DNA of 64,000 nucleotides from VBDM01 sp963699535. GTDB taxonomy: Bacteria > Pseudomonadota > Gammaproteobacteria > Burkholderiales > SG8-39. The stretch covers positions 248,001 to 312,000 of the forward strand of contig CAVOUJ010000011.1 in assembly GCA_963699535.1 (NCBI GenBank), read 5' to 3'. The notes beneath the pieces are model-generated. The model was given only the letters and a program-made list of their open reading frames with translations, had not been told where the DNA came from and did not search any database. Shown piece by piece: positions 1-8,831 of this stretch (position 1 is the stretch's first letter; the number at the start of each line of letters is the position of its first letter). Position numbers and translations under genes: made by a program.

Positions 1-294
1 CTGCAGCACGGCCAGAACATCAAAGGCGCAACCGAGCGCCTGCTCGAGCGCGCCGGGTTCGAGCTCACCCCGGTGCCGGATGCGCATCTGTGCTGTGGTT
101 CGGCCGGAACCTATTCGATCCTCCAGCCCGAGCTGTCCGAAAGCTTGATGAGGAACAAGCTCGCGGCGCTCGCATCAGGCGAGCCCGAGCTGATCGCCAC
201 TGCCAATATCGGCTGCCTCGCGCACCTGCAGACGGGGACGGAGATTCCGGTGAAGCACTGGATCGTGGCGCTGGAAGAGCGGCTGAGAAGATAA
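1..294 (+). CDS. glcF: Glycolate oxidase iron-sulfur subunit, C-terminal part (partial)
   Basis: The window opens inside this gene; frame 1 is open from base 1 to the TAA at 292-294. The visible 97 residues carry a CCG motif (HLCCGSAGTY) and a second cysteine in NIGCLAHL, the pattern of the C-terminal cysteine-rich domain of GlcF. In the GlcDEF complex this subunit carries electrons from the FAD subunit during oxidation of glycolate to glyoxylate. GlcD and GlcE would lie upstream, outside the window. Related CCG-domain proteins such as LutA are possible, but the spacing and the ending ALEERL fit GlcF better. Confidence 0.85.
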   Translation: MQHGQNIKGATERLLERAGFELTPVPDAHLCCGSAGTYSILQPELSESLMRNKLAALASGEPELIATANIGCLAHLQTGTEIPVKHWIVALEERLRR

Positions 295-335
295 GGCTCG
301 AGTGTTCTCTCGAAGCTGGAGTAGCATGACGCCAA

Positions 336-1913
336 GTGCGCCGACCGAAAGGGCACTACTTGAATCGGAGTACCTCTACTCCTTATAGCGGCGTCGGCTT
401 TCATGCACCACTCTGTCTCGACGGACGGGCCGCTCGCGCCGCGGAATGCCGGGAGCCCTGTCCGGAGCGGTCACGGCCGTTCGTGCTGGCGGCAGCCATC
501 ATTGCCTCGGCAATGGCGTTCATCGATGGAACGATCGTCGCGATTGCCCTGCCGGCGCTGCAGACAGATCTCGCCGCCGGCTTCGGGTCTTTGCAGTGGG
601 TTGTCAACGCCTACGCGCTTCTGCTCGGCGGGCTGATCCTGATCGGCGGCGGCGCCGGCGACCGATTCGGCCGACGGCGGATATTACTGAGCGGTGTCGC
701 TGTTTTTTCCGCGGCGTCCCTGGCCTGCGCCGTGGCTCCGACGATCGGCGTCCTGATCCTCGCGCGTGCGGCAAAAGGGGTCGGGGCCGCTTTGCTCGTC
801 CCGCAGAGCCTCGCGATCATTGCCGCTGCGTTTCCGAAGGAGATTCGCGGACGCGCCATCGGCATCTGGGCGGGCGCCTCCGCGATCGCGCTTTCAATGG
901 GCCCTCCGCTGGGCGGTATTCTGATCGACACGCTCGGCTGGCGATCCGTATTCTGGATCAACCTCCCCCTCTCGGCTCTCGTCATAGGGCTCGCGCTCGC
1001 TTACGTGCCTGAAAGTCGCGAGGAGACCGCCCGGGGGCCGCTCGACTGGTCCGGCGGCTTGATGAGCATCGTCGCATTCGGGCTGCTGACGGTTGGCCTG
1101 ACTTTGTTCGCCGAAACGTCGGAAGCCGCCGGGATAGCGGTGGTATTGCTGATCCTGGGAGCGATCGGCCTCGCTCTTTTCCTGGTGACCGAATCCCGCG
1201 CCGCCAATCCGCTCATGCCTCTTTCGCTCTTCTCGAACCGGGTGTTCTCGGGTGCGAATGTCCTGACCCTGCTTCTCTACGGGGCGCTCAGCGCCGTGCT
1301 GTTTCTTCTGCCCTTCGACCTCATCGAGCGACGGGGTTTGACAGCCACGCAGGTCGGTCTCACCCTGCTTCCGTTCGGCGCAATCGTGGGAACGCTATCG
1401 CGAGCGGCGGGCGACTGGGCCGATCGCAAAGGCCCACGCTGGCCCTTGGTGCTCGGATCGACGCTGCTCGCTGCTGCCGCGGCAGGCATGGCGCTAGGTA
1501 TCGAGAGCTATTGGCTTGGCGTGCTTGTGCCCGTTTTGCTCATGTCGTTCGCCATGGCGCTCGTCGCGGCCCCGCTCACGACCGCCGTGATGAATGCCGC
1601 CCCCGATGCCCAGTCGGGTGCCGCCTCCGGCGTCAACAACGCGGTGAGCAGGATCGCGGGACTCTTCGCCGTCGCCATCGCCGGTGCTCTGGCAAGCGTC
1701 GTCTTTGCCGATGCACTCGAAGCTGCGGGGTCCTTGACGGCGGACTCGCGCTTCGGCGCCCTGCCCGCGACGGGAGATCCGGCGCGTGCGGTTTTCGAGC
1801 ATGCGTTCACGCGTGCTTATGCGTTCGCGCTGGGAATGGCGGCAGCATGGAGCCTGCTTGCGGCACTGGTCGCCTGGCTGTCCATTCCGCCGACGCGAGC
1901 GGTTGAGGTATGA
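336..1913 (+). CDS. MFS transporter of the DHA2 (EmrB/QacA) drug-exporter family
   Basis: This integral membrane protein is probably a 14-helix proton-driven efflux pump. The first conserved helix has AFIDGTIVAIALPALQ, the DHA2 hallmark, followed by the loop motif GDRFGRRR. The substrate cannot be inferred. The start is uncertain. GTG 336 keeps the frame but has no ribosome site and gives an unusual 50-residue leader. ATG 403 starts a plausible N-terminus in another frame and would need one base change near 440 to join PERSRPFVLAAA. The conserved protein begins around base 480. A 20-codon open frame with its own GGAG site precedes it (326-388). Confidence 0.85.
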   Translation: MRRPKGHYLNRSTSTPYSGVGFHAPLCLDGRAARAAECREPCPERSRPFVLAAAIIASAMAFIDGTIVAIALPALQTDLAAGFGSLQWVVNAYALLLGGLILIGGGAGDRFGRRRILLSGVAVFSAASLACAVAPTIGVLILARAAKGVGAALLVPQSLAIIAAAFPKEIRGRAIGIWAGASAIALSMGPPLGGILIDTLGWRSVFWINLPLSALVIGLALAYVPESREETARGPLDWSGGLMSIVAFGLLTVGLTLFAETSEAAGIAVVLLILGAIGLALFLVTESRAANPLMPLSLFSNRVFSGANVLTLLLYGALSAVLFLLPFDLIERRGLTATQVGLTLLPFGAIVGTLSRAAGDWADRKGPRWPLVLGSTLLAAAAAGMALGIESYWLGVLVPVLLMSFAMALVAAPLTTAVMNAAPDAQSGAASGVNNAVSRIAGLFAVAIAGALASVVFADALEAAGSLTADSRFGALPATGDPARAVFEHAFTRAYAFALGMAAAWSLLAALVAWLSIPPTRAVEV

Positions 1914-1962
1914 TCGATTCACTTTCGTCCTGTCGTTCCGCTCTTCGTTAAGGTCTTCCGCG

Positions 1963-4900
1963 ATGGCGACGTGCCCGAATTGCCAAGCCCGCAATGCCGA
2001 AGGTCAGAAGTTCTGCAGCAACTGCGGCTTCGCCCTCGAGCCCGCTCGGGCGATAGCCGGCGAGCGCAAGTTCGCCACCTTCCTGTTCGCCGATGTGGCG
2101 CACTCGACAGCGATCGCCGAGAAACTCGATGCGGAGGACTGGACGGAAATCATGAACGGCGCGTTCGGTTTCATGAACGCCGCCGTGTCGAAATACGGTG
2201 GGACCGTGTCCCGCCTCATGGGAGACGCCGTGCTGGCGCTGTTCGGCGCCCCGGTGGCGCACGAGGATGACGCCGAGCGCGCGGTGCGCGCCGCCCTCGA
2301 GATCCAGGAAGCCGCGAGGGGGTATGCACGCGAGGTGAAGCAGCGACGCGGATTCGACTTCGAGCTGCGGGTGGGAATCAACACCGGGACGGCCGTCCTC
2401 GCTTTCGTCGGCGACGCTGTCCGCAACGAGTACACCGCGATGGGCGACGCGGCCAATATCGCCGCCAGGCTGCAGTCGGCTGCGGAGCCGGGAACCGTTC
2501 TCATCAGCGCCGACACGCACCGCCTTGTCGCCAGCCTGTTCGACTTCAAGCCGCGCGGCGCGATCGAGATGAAGGGCAAGCAGGCGCCCGTCGAGTCGTT
2601 CGAGGTTCTGGGTATCCGTGCCACTCCGGGCAAGGCCCGCGGCTTCGAGGGGCTCGCATCGCCCCTGGTCGGGCGCGATCTCGAGATCGCGCTGCTGCGC
2701 GGGAAGCTCGCGGCGCTGGATCAGGGAAACGGCTCGGTCATCGCCGTCATCGGCGAGGCCGGGCTCGGCAAGTCGCGCCTCGTGGCCGAGATGCGCGCCG
2801 CCCGCGACGCGGGGCCGCAAGGCCGGATCGCCTGGTACGAATTGCGCGCGATCTCCTACGGCCAGTCGATCCCGTATTACCCGTGGCGGCAGCTCGGCCG
2901 GCAGATGGTCGGCGCGACCGAAATGGACGCCGCGCCGGCGGTCCGGCAGAAGCTGCGCGATTTCATCGCTCGGGCCGGCCTTCCCGCCGACAACCTGCCT
3001 TATTACGAGACTCTCCTGGCGGTAGACGATGAAGACAGCCGGAAGACCCTCGGGCGTCTTGCGGGCGACGCCGTGGTCAACGGCGTCGCGAGTGCCGTGA
3101 TCGGGGCCGTCCGGGCTGCGATCCATTCCGGCGGCGGCGTGCAGCCGCACGTGCTCGTCATGGACGACCTTCACTGGTCGGACAGCGCGACGCTCGAACT
3201 GATCGCCCAGGCAGCCACGCTTGCCAGCGTCGAGCCGCTGCTGATGTTGTGCGTGCTGCGGCCCGACCGCAGTGCGGCGAGCTGGCAGCTCGTCGACCGC
3301 CTTCAGGCGAGCCTCGGCAGCGCGTTCGCGCGCATCGACCTCGAGCCGCTCGACGCCGCCAGCTCCGGCGCGCTGCTCGGCAACCTGCTGCACATCGATA
3401 ACCTGCCCGAGGACGTGAAGGCCAGGATCCTCGAACGCTCGGAGGGCAACCCCTTCTATATCGAGGAGGTGCTGCGCTCGCTCATCGATGGCGGGCAGGT
3501 CGTGCGTGAAGACGGAAAGTGGCGTGCCACTCGCGCCATCGTCGACGCCAACATCCCCGAGACCCTGGCCGGAGTCCTCAGCGCGCGCATCGACCGGCTG
3601 CCCGAGGCGACCAAGCGCGTCGCCCAGACCGCGGCGGTGATCGGCCGGGTGTTCATGCACCGGTTGCTCGAAACGGTCTGCCGCGCCGCGCCGCCTGCCG
3701 AGCGGGTCGATCACGTCGAGCCTCACATCGGGGTCTTGTCGATGGAACAGATCGTGCGGGAGCGCGCGCGCAACCCCGAGCGCGAGTACATCTTCAAGCA
3801 CGCCATGACCTGCGAGGCGGCGTATGGGCTGCTGCTGCGCGCCCGGCGGCGCGAGCTGCACGCGCGCACCGGCATGGCGCTCGAAACCCTGTTCGCCGAT
3901 CGCAGCGACGAGTTCGCGCCGATGCTCGCCCATCACTTCGCCGAAGCCGAGGATACGAAGCGCGCGCTCGACTACTCGCAGCGCGCGGCGGACAATGCGC
4001 GCAAGCTCTACGCCCTGCGCGAGGAGCTCGTGCATCGCGAGCGCATACTGGCCCTGCTCGACCGGAGGGCCGACGCGCCGGCGGCCGATGTGGTCGACGC
4101 GATCATCGAGTGGGTCCTCGTTCGGCACCGGTTGAACGCTTACGAGGGCGTACTGGAGCGTTTGGCCGATGCGGTCGCACGCTCGCGCGCCGCCGGCGAC
4201 AAGCACCGGCTGGCGAGGGCGCTGTCGTGGACCGGCAACATCCACCTGGTCACGGGGTTTCCCTCCCGCAGCTTCGCGTACATCGAAGAGAGCCGCGAGC
4301 TCGCGACCGAACTCGGCGATGACCAACTCATGCTCCTGCCGCTGTTCATCGCGACCTGGTGGCTCGTCGATCGCGACCCGGCCGCAGGAGCCAAGGCGCT
4401 GCAGGAAGTGATCGAACTCGCCCACAAGCAGCGGGTGCCAGAGGTCGAGGGGCATGCGATGGGCTATCGCGCCGTTGCGCTCGCCCGGCTGGGCGACTTC
4501 GGCGCGGCGCGGGTCCAGATCGCGGACGCGCTCGAGATCGCACCGCGTGCCGGATCGCCGGTCAAGGAGGCCGACGTTCACATCGCCGTCGGCGAAGCCT
4601 ATTACGTGATGGGCGAGATCGAGAAGGGGCTGGAGCACGCGCGCATCGGAGCGGACATGGCTTACAACGCGAACGGCTTCGAGTGCGCCTGCGCAGGGCA
4701 CTTCGGCGTCGGCAAGGGGCAGTTCGAGAAGCGCCGGATCGACGAGGCGCTCTCGCAATACGCCAAGTCGCTGGAGCTCGCCGGCAGGGTGATCTCCCCG
4801 GGGTTTTCCGGCTATATCAACCACATCAAGGCCAGCGCCGCGCTTGCCGAGTTCGAGACCACCGGGTCGCTGTCGGCGATCGAATCGCTGCGCGTCGCCC

Positions 4901-5196
4901 TGAACAACGCGCGCAACGGCCACGACGAATTCGGTGCTGCGACCGTCGCCAAGGATCTCGCCGGCGCGCTCATCAAGCTCGGCCGGAATGACGAAGCGGC
5001 GCCGTTGCTCGATCCCGCGATCGACTACTACCGCACGCGCGGCATGCGCCCCTATCTGGCGGGAGCGCTCGAACTCGCCGGCACCTTGTACGAGCAATCC
5101 GGCAAACCGGAGGAGGCCGAAAAGAGCCGCCGCGAGGCCGCGCAATTGCGCGGCCTCATCGGCTCGGCGGGCGCCGGCGGCCTGGCGCAGGTCTGA
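1963..5196 (+). CDS. Class III adenylate/guanylate cyclase with zinc ribbon, AAA ATPase and TPR-like C-terminus
   Basis: This is a 1077-residue multidomain regulator. Residues 1-25 form a zinc ribbon (C4, C7, C18, C21). Residues 35-230 are a class III cyclase domain with metal-binding aspartates D44 (FADVAHST) and D88 (LMGDAVLALFGAP). An ATPase module follows, with P-loop GEAGLGKS near residue 264 and Walker B LVMDDLHW near 398. The remaining half is helical and TPR-like. This layout is common among cytoplasmic bacterial cyclases that make cAMP or cGMP. ATG 1963 is chosen because the zinc ribbon begins there; the open frame upstream runs antisense-like through the exporter gene. The stop lies two bases before the next start, and a cyclic-nucleotide-binding kinase is two genes downstream, so its product probably acts within the operon. 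Confidence 0.9.
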   Translation: MATCPNCQARNAEGQKFCSNCGFALEPARAIAGERKFATFLFADVAHSTAIAEKLDAEDWTEIMNGAFGFMNAAVSKYGGTVSRLMGDAVLALFGAPVAHEDDAERAVRAALEIQEAARGYAREVKQRRGFDFELRVGINTGTAVLAFVGDAVRNEYTAMGDAANIAARLQSAAEPGTVLISADTHRLVASLFDFKPRGAIEMKGKQAPVESFEVLGIRATPGKARGFEGLASPLVGRDLEIALLRGKLAALDQGNGSVIAVIGEAGLGKSRLVAEMRAARDAGPQGRIAWYELRAISYGQSIPYYPWRQLGRQMVGATEMDAAPAVRQKLRDFIARAGLPADNLPYYETLLAVDDEDSRKTLGRLAGDAVVNGVASAVIGAVRAAIHSGGGVQPHVLVMDDLHWSDSATLELIAQAATLASVEPLLMLCVLRPDRSAASWQLVDRLQASLGSAFARIDLEPLDAASSGALLGNLLHIDNLPEDVKARILERSEGNPFYIEEVLRSLIDGGQVVREDGKWRATRAIVDANIPETLAGVLSARIDRLPEATKRVAQTAAVIGRVFMHRLLETVCRAAPPAERVDHVEPHIGVLSMEQIVRERARNPEREYIFKHAMTCEAAYGLLLRARRRELHARTGMALETLFADRSDEFAPMLAHHFAEAEDTKRALDYSQRAADNARKLYALREELVHRERILALLDRRADAPAADVVDAIIEWVLVRHRLNAYEGVLERLADAVARSRAAGDKHRLARALSWTGNIHLVTGFPSRSFAYIEESRELATELGDDQLMLLPLFIATWWLVDRDPAAGAKALQEVIELAHKQRVPEVEGHAMGYRAVALARLGDFGAARVQIADALEIAPRAGSPVKEADVHIAVGEAYYVMGEIEKGLEHARIGADMAYNANGFECACAGHFGVGKGQFEKRRIDEALSQYAKSLELAGRVISPGFSGYINHIKASAALAEFETTGSLSAIESLRVALNNARNGHDEFGAATVAKDLAGALIKLGRNDEAAPLLDPAIDYYRTRGMRPYLAGALELAGTLYEQSGKPEEAEKSRREAAQLRGLIGSAGAGGLAQV

Positions 5197-5198
5197 CG

Positions 5199-6902
5199 AT
5201 GGCCAAGCCGGTCATCCTTGCGGTCGACGACGAACCGTCGGTCCTGGCGGCGGTGGCGCGCGATCTCAGACATCGCTACGCATCGGACTACCGCGTGCTG
5301 CGCGCCGGTTCGGGCAGCGAGGCGCTCGAGGTACTTCGCGACCTCAAGCTTCGCAACGAAGCCATCGCCCTGCTGCTCGTCGATCAGCGCATGCCCGGGA
5401 TGACCGGGGTCGCATTCCTGCACGAGGCGATGGCGCTGTTCCCGTCGGCCAAGCGCACGCTCCTCACCGCGTACGCCGATACCGACGCCGCGATCCGCGC
5501 GATCAACGAGGTCAAGCTCGATCATTACCTCATGAAGCCCTGGCACCCGCCCGAGGAGCTTCTCTATCCGGTCCTGGACGACCTGCTCGATGACTGGCGC
5601 GCGAATTTCCAGCCGGTGTTCGAAGGGGTTCGCGTCGTCGGGCACCGCTGGTCGGCCGACGGTCACCGCGTGCGCGACTTCCTCGCGCGCAACCTCATCC
5701 CGTATCGCTGGCTCGACATCGAAACCGATCCCGAGGCCGCGCAGCTCCGCGCGCTCGGCTCTGCCGACGCACCCCTGCCGCTCGTCGTCCTCGCCGACGG
5801 CTCGAGCCTGTCGCGTCCGTCGATTGCGGCGCTCGCCGAGCGCCTCGGGCTGCATACGCAGGCGGAATCCAAGGCATACGACTTGGTGATTGTGGGCGCC
5901 GGGCCGGCCGGACTTGCCGCCGCCGTCTACGGCGCGTCGGAGGGCCTGCGGACGCTGCTTATCGAACGCGAGGCGCCGGGCGGCCAGGCGGGAACGAGCT
6001 CGAGCATCGAGAACTATCTCGGTTTCCCGGCAGGCTTGAGCGGCGGCGACCTGGCGCGGCGCGCCGTCGCGCAGGCGCGGCGGTTCGGCGCCGAGATCCT
6101 CGCTCCGATGGAGGCGGTCGGTTTTGCCTCGCGCGACGGCTACCACATCGTGACGCTCGGCAACGGATCCACCGTGACCACGCAAGCCCTGCTCGTCGCT
6201 ACCGGGGTGTCGTATCGGCTGCTCGATGTTCCGGGGGCGGATCGCCTAGCCGGGGCCGGTCTGTACTACGGGGCGGCGATCACCGAGGCGCTCACCGTCA
6301 AGGGACAGGACGTGTTCGTCGTGGGAGGCGGCAACTCCGCCGGGCAAGGCGCCCTCTACCTCGCGCGCTTTGCCCGCTCGGTCACCCTGCTGGTGCGCGG
6401 GGCTTCGCTCGCAGAGACCCTGTCGCAGTACCTGGTCGAGCGCATCGACGAGGCCGAGAACACCCATGTGCGCACGCGGGTGGCGATCAGCGAGGTTCAC
6501 GGCGAAAAAAACCTCGAGGAGGTGTCGATCCGGGACGTAGGCTCCGGGGCCGTCGAGCGGCTGCCCGCGCGCGCGGTGTTCGTGTTCATCGGCGCGGCCC
6601 CGCGCACGGCGTGGCTCGAGGGCGCGCTGCAGGTCGATGCGGGCGGCTTCGTTCTTTCTGGCGTGGACCTGGAACGCGAAGGCGGCAAGCGACCGCGCGG
6701 CTGGCTTGCCGACCGGGACCCGTTCTGGCTGGAGACCAGCATTGCCGGTGTATTCGTCGCCGGCGACCTGCGGCACCAATCCACCAAGCGCATCGCCTCG
6801 GCCGTGGGCGAAGGGGCGATGGCCGTGCAGTTCGTGCACCAGCACCTGCGCGGCCCGGCGGCCGCGCAGCGCCCGCTGCCGCCAACCGGTTCTGAGCGGT
6901 GA
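5199..6902 (+). CDS. Response regulator receiver fused to a thioredoxin-reductase-like FAD oxidoreductase
   Basis: The receiver domain covers residues 1-125, with acidic pair D10/D11, phosphoacceptor D62 (LLLVDQRMPG) and conserved K113 (MKPW). Residues about 140-215 resemble a glutaredoxin-fold insert lacking cysteines. Residues 228-550 are a pyridine-nucleotide disulfide oxidoreductase domain with FAD motif GAGPAG near 233, NAD(P) motif GGGNSAGQGA near 376 and a terminal GVFVAGD. The position that holds CATC in true thioredoxin reductases reads YYGAAITEA, and the whole 567-residue protein contains no cysteine. It therefore cannot reduce thioredoxin by the usual dithiol chemistry. A phosphorylation-controlled NAD(P)H flavoenzyme or redox sensor is inferred. 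Its stop overlaps the kinase start (GTGA). Confidence 0.9.
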   Translation: MAKPVILAVDDEPSVLAAVARDLRHRYASDYRVLRAGSGSEALEVLRDLKLRNEAIALLLVDQRMPGMTGVAFLHEAMALFPSAKRTLLTAYADTDAAIRAINEVKLDHYLMKPWHPPEELLYPVLDDLLDDWRANFQPVFEGVRVVGHRWSADGHRVRDFLARNLIPYRWLDIETDPEAAQLRALGSADAPLPLVVLADGSSLSRPSIAALAERLGLHTQAESKAYDLVIVGAGPAGLAAAVYGASEGLRTLLIEREAPGGQAGTSSSIENYLGFPAGLSGGDLARRAVAQARRFGAEILAPMEAVGFASRDGYHIVTLGNGSTVTTQALLVATGVSYRLLDVPGADRLAGAGLYYGAAITEALTVKGQDVFVVGGGNSAGQGALYLARFARSVTLLVRGASLAETLSQYLVERIDEAENTHVRTRVAISEVHGEKNLEEVSIRDVGSGAVERLPARAVFVFIGAAPRTAWLEGALQVDAGGFVLSGVDLEREGGKRPRGWLADRDPFWLETSIAGVFVAGDLRHQSTKRIASAVGEGAMAVQFVHQHLRGPAAAQRPLPPTGSER

Positions 6903-8332
6903 ACCGGTCCTCGGCTGAGTTGCGTTCGCTGCAGGAGTTCGTCCGCAAGCTGCCTTTTTTCGCGGATCTGACCCTGGCCGATGTGGCGCAATTGTGCCGG
7001 TCGTCGCGCCGCGTTCGCGCCGCGCCGGGCGACCTCGTTATCGAGGAGGGCGCTCCCGGGGATTCGCTCTATGTCGTGCTTTCCGGCGAGCTCGAGATCA
7101 CGAAGCGCGACGGCGACCGGGAGATCGTGCTCGCATCGCGCAAGGCGGGGGAAGCCGTGGGCGAAATGTCGCTTCTGGAGAGCGCGCCACGCAGCGCATC
7201 CGCACGCGCGGTTCAGCCGAGCGAGTTGCTCGAAGTCAGCCCCGAGTCGTTCCGGAAAGTCCTCGAAAGCAATCCGTCGACGGCGATGACGGTGCTGCGC
7301 ACGGTGGCGGGACGCCTGCGCAGCACCGAAGCCTCGCTGATGCAAAGGGAGAAGCTGGCTTCGCTCGGTACGCTGGCGGCCGGGCTCGCGCACGAGCTGA
7401 ACAATCCGGCGGCGGCGATCCAGCGCAGCACGCAGCATTTGCTCGAGGCGTTCGAGGCATGGCGGCGGCGAACCGTCGAACTGCAGCGCCTGGGCCTCGG
7501 CGCGGAACAGCGGGCTCGACTCGGCGAACTCGAGGCCGGAATAACCAAGTGCGGTTCGCCGCAGCCCGGCGGCGCAGCATCGGCCCGGCAGGAGTCGATG
7601 CTCATCGACGAGCTCGAGGCGCTCGGTATCGACGACGCCTCGGAGATCGCGCCGGCGATGGTCGCCTTCGGCTGGACCGTCGAGCGCCTGCGCCCCGTTA
7701 CCGGCGAGTTCGCCGCGGCGCACGTGAAGCCGGTGCTGCAATGGCTGGGCGCGGGTTTCGCCGTGCAACAGCTCGTGGCCGAGATCCGGCAGAGCGCGCA
7801 GGCGATCTCCGAGATCGTCCGCGCGGTGAAGTCGTACGCGTATCTCGATCAGGCGCCGGTCCAGGACGCCGATCTGCGCGCCAGCCTCGAAGACACGCTC
7901 GTCATACTGCGTCACAAGCTCAAGGATGGCATCGAAATCGTGCGCGACTTCGAGGCCGGGCTGCCGACCATCGAAGCCTACGCCAGCGAACTCAACCAGG
8001 TGTGGACCAACCTCATCGACAACGCCATTCACGCCATGAAAGGTCGCGGGGTGCTCGAGCTCCGTGCGCGCCGGGTCGGGGGCGAAGTCGAAGTCCGGAT
8101 CATTGATAGCGGGCCGGGCATCCCGGCCGGGATTGCCTCGCGCATCTTCGATCCCTTCTTCACGACCAAGGCACAGGGGGAGGGCACGGGGCTGGGATTG
8201 CACATTGCCCACAACATCGTCGTCAACCGGCATCGCGGACGGATCGACGTCGAATCGAGGCCGGGCCGTACCGAATTCAAGGTGTCGCTCCCGATCCGCA
8301 TGAAACCGACCGCACCGGCGGGGCGGAGATGA
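6899..8332 (+). CDS. Cyclic-nucleotide-binding histidine kinase
   Basis: This soluble 477-residue sensor kinase has no transmembrane segment. Residues about 15-130 form a Crp-like cyclic-nucleotide-binding domain (GDSLYVVLSGELEITK, then GEAVGEMSLLESAPRSASARA, in which the R after PRSAS matches the phosphate-binding position). A dimerisation domain follows with phospho-acceptor H165 in LAHELNNP. The HATPase domain has N box NLIDNAIHAM, G1 IIDSGPGIPAG and G2 GEGTGLGLHIAH. All catalytic boxes are intact. The start is GTG 6899, overlapping the previous stop by the GTGA arrangement, so translation is probably coupled. The obvious partner is the receiver domain in the gene before it, and the obvious ligand source is the cyclase two genes upstream; both links are inference from context. 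Confidence 0.9.
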   Translation: MNRSSAELRSLQEFVRKLPFFADLTLADVAQLCRSSRRVRAAPGDLVIEEGAPGDSLYVVLSGELEITKRDGDREIVLASRKAGEAVGEMSLLESAPRSASARAVQPSELLEVSPESFRKVLESNPSTAMTVLRTVAGRLRSTEASLMQREKLASLGTLAAGLAHELNNPAAAIQRSTQHLLEAFEAWRRRTVELQRLGLGAEQRARLGELEAGITKCGSPQPGGAASARQESMLIDELEALGIDDASEIAPAMVAFGWTVERLRPVTGEFAAAHVKPVLQWLGAGFAVQQLVAEIRQSAQAISEIVRAVKSYAYLDQAPVQDADLRASLEDTLVILRHKLKDGIEIVRDFEAGLPTIEAYASELNQVWTNLIDNAIHAMKGRGVLELRARRVGGEVEVRIIDSGPGIPAGIASRIFDPFFTTKAQGEGTGLGLHIAHNIVVNRHRGRIDVESRPGRTEFKVSLPIRMKPTAPAGRR

Positions 8333-8718
8333 TCGACGCCGTCCTGCTGACATTGCTGCTGCTGCAAGTGAAGCATTTCGTCTGCGACTTCGTGACGCAG
8401 ACGCCTTACCAGTTGCGCTACAAGGGCATCTACGGTCACCCCGCCGGTCTCGTGCACGCCGGACTGCACATGGTCGGCAGCGCCATAGTCCTCATTGCGC
8501 TGAAAGTCGCGATGCCGCTGCCGGGGTCGATGACGCTCCTGGGCGTACTGCTTGCTGCGGAATTCGTGCTTCACTATCACATCGACTGGGGCAAGGAGCA
8601 GGTCGTCAAACCGCTTGCGGAGGGACAGGGGACGGCCTACTGGGCCATCTTCGGCTTCGACCAGCTCCTGCACCAGGCGACCTATGTCGGCATCGCCTAC
8701 GTCTTGTTCCGCGCCTGA
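8329..8718 (+). CDS. DUF3307 membrane protein
   Basis: This 129-residue protein has several hydrophobic segments and conserved polar residues typical of DUF3307: KHFVCDFVTQTPYQ near the N-terminus, HAGLHM, and HYHIDWGKEQV. Family function is unknown. The start ATG overlaps the kinase stop (ATGA), making this the fourth gene of the cyclase operon. Some DUF3307 members sit beside regulators in other bacteria, but no role is established. The histidine- and aspartate-rich motifs inside or next to membrane helices suggest a metal- or haem-related or enzymatic membrane function; that is a guess. Confidence 0.8.
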   Translation: MIDAVLLTLLLLQVKHFVCDFVTQTPYQLRYKGIYGHPAGLVHAGLHMVGSAIVLIALKVAMPLPGSMTLLGVLLAAEFVLHYHIDWGKEQVVKPLAEGQGTAYWAIFGFDQLLHQATYVGIAYVLFRA

Positions 8719-8831
8719 GGGCATCGGACTGCATTCGTCGGCTTCGGCTTGTTCGCACAGCAGGTCGGTTGAGGCGCAGAAGTAGGTCCATTCCCCGGCG
8801 ATGAGATACCCTTGGTGACAGGAGTGTCCGA

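Noticed and set aside
1948..5145. Very long open frame (about 1065 codons) on the minus strand opposite the cyclase gene
   Set aside because: GC-rich codon bias makes the antisense frame open; its translation is low-complexity Arg/Asp/Gly-rich without any domain, whereas the plus strand has clear cyclase and ATPase motifs.
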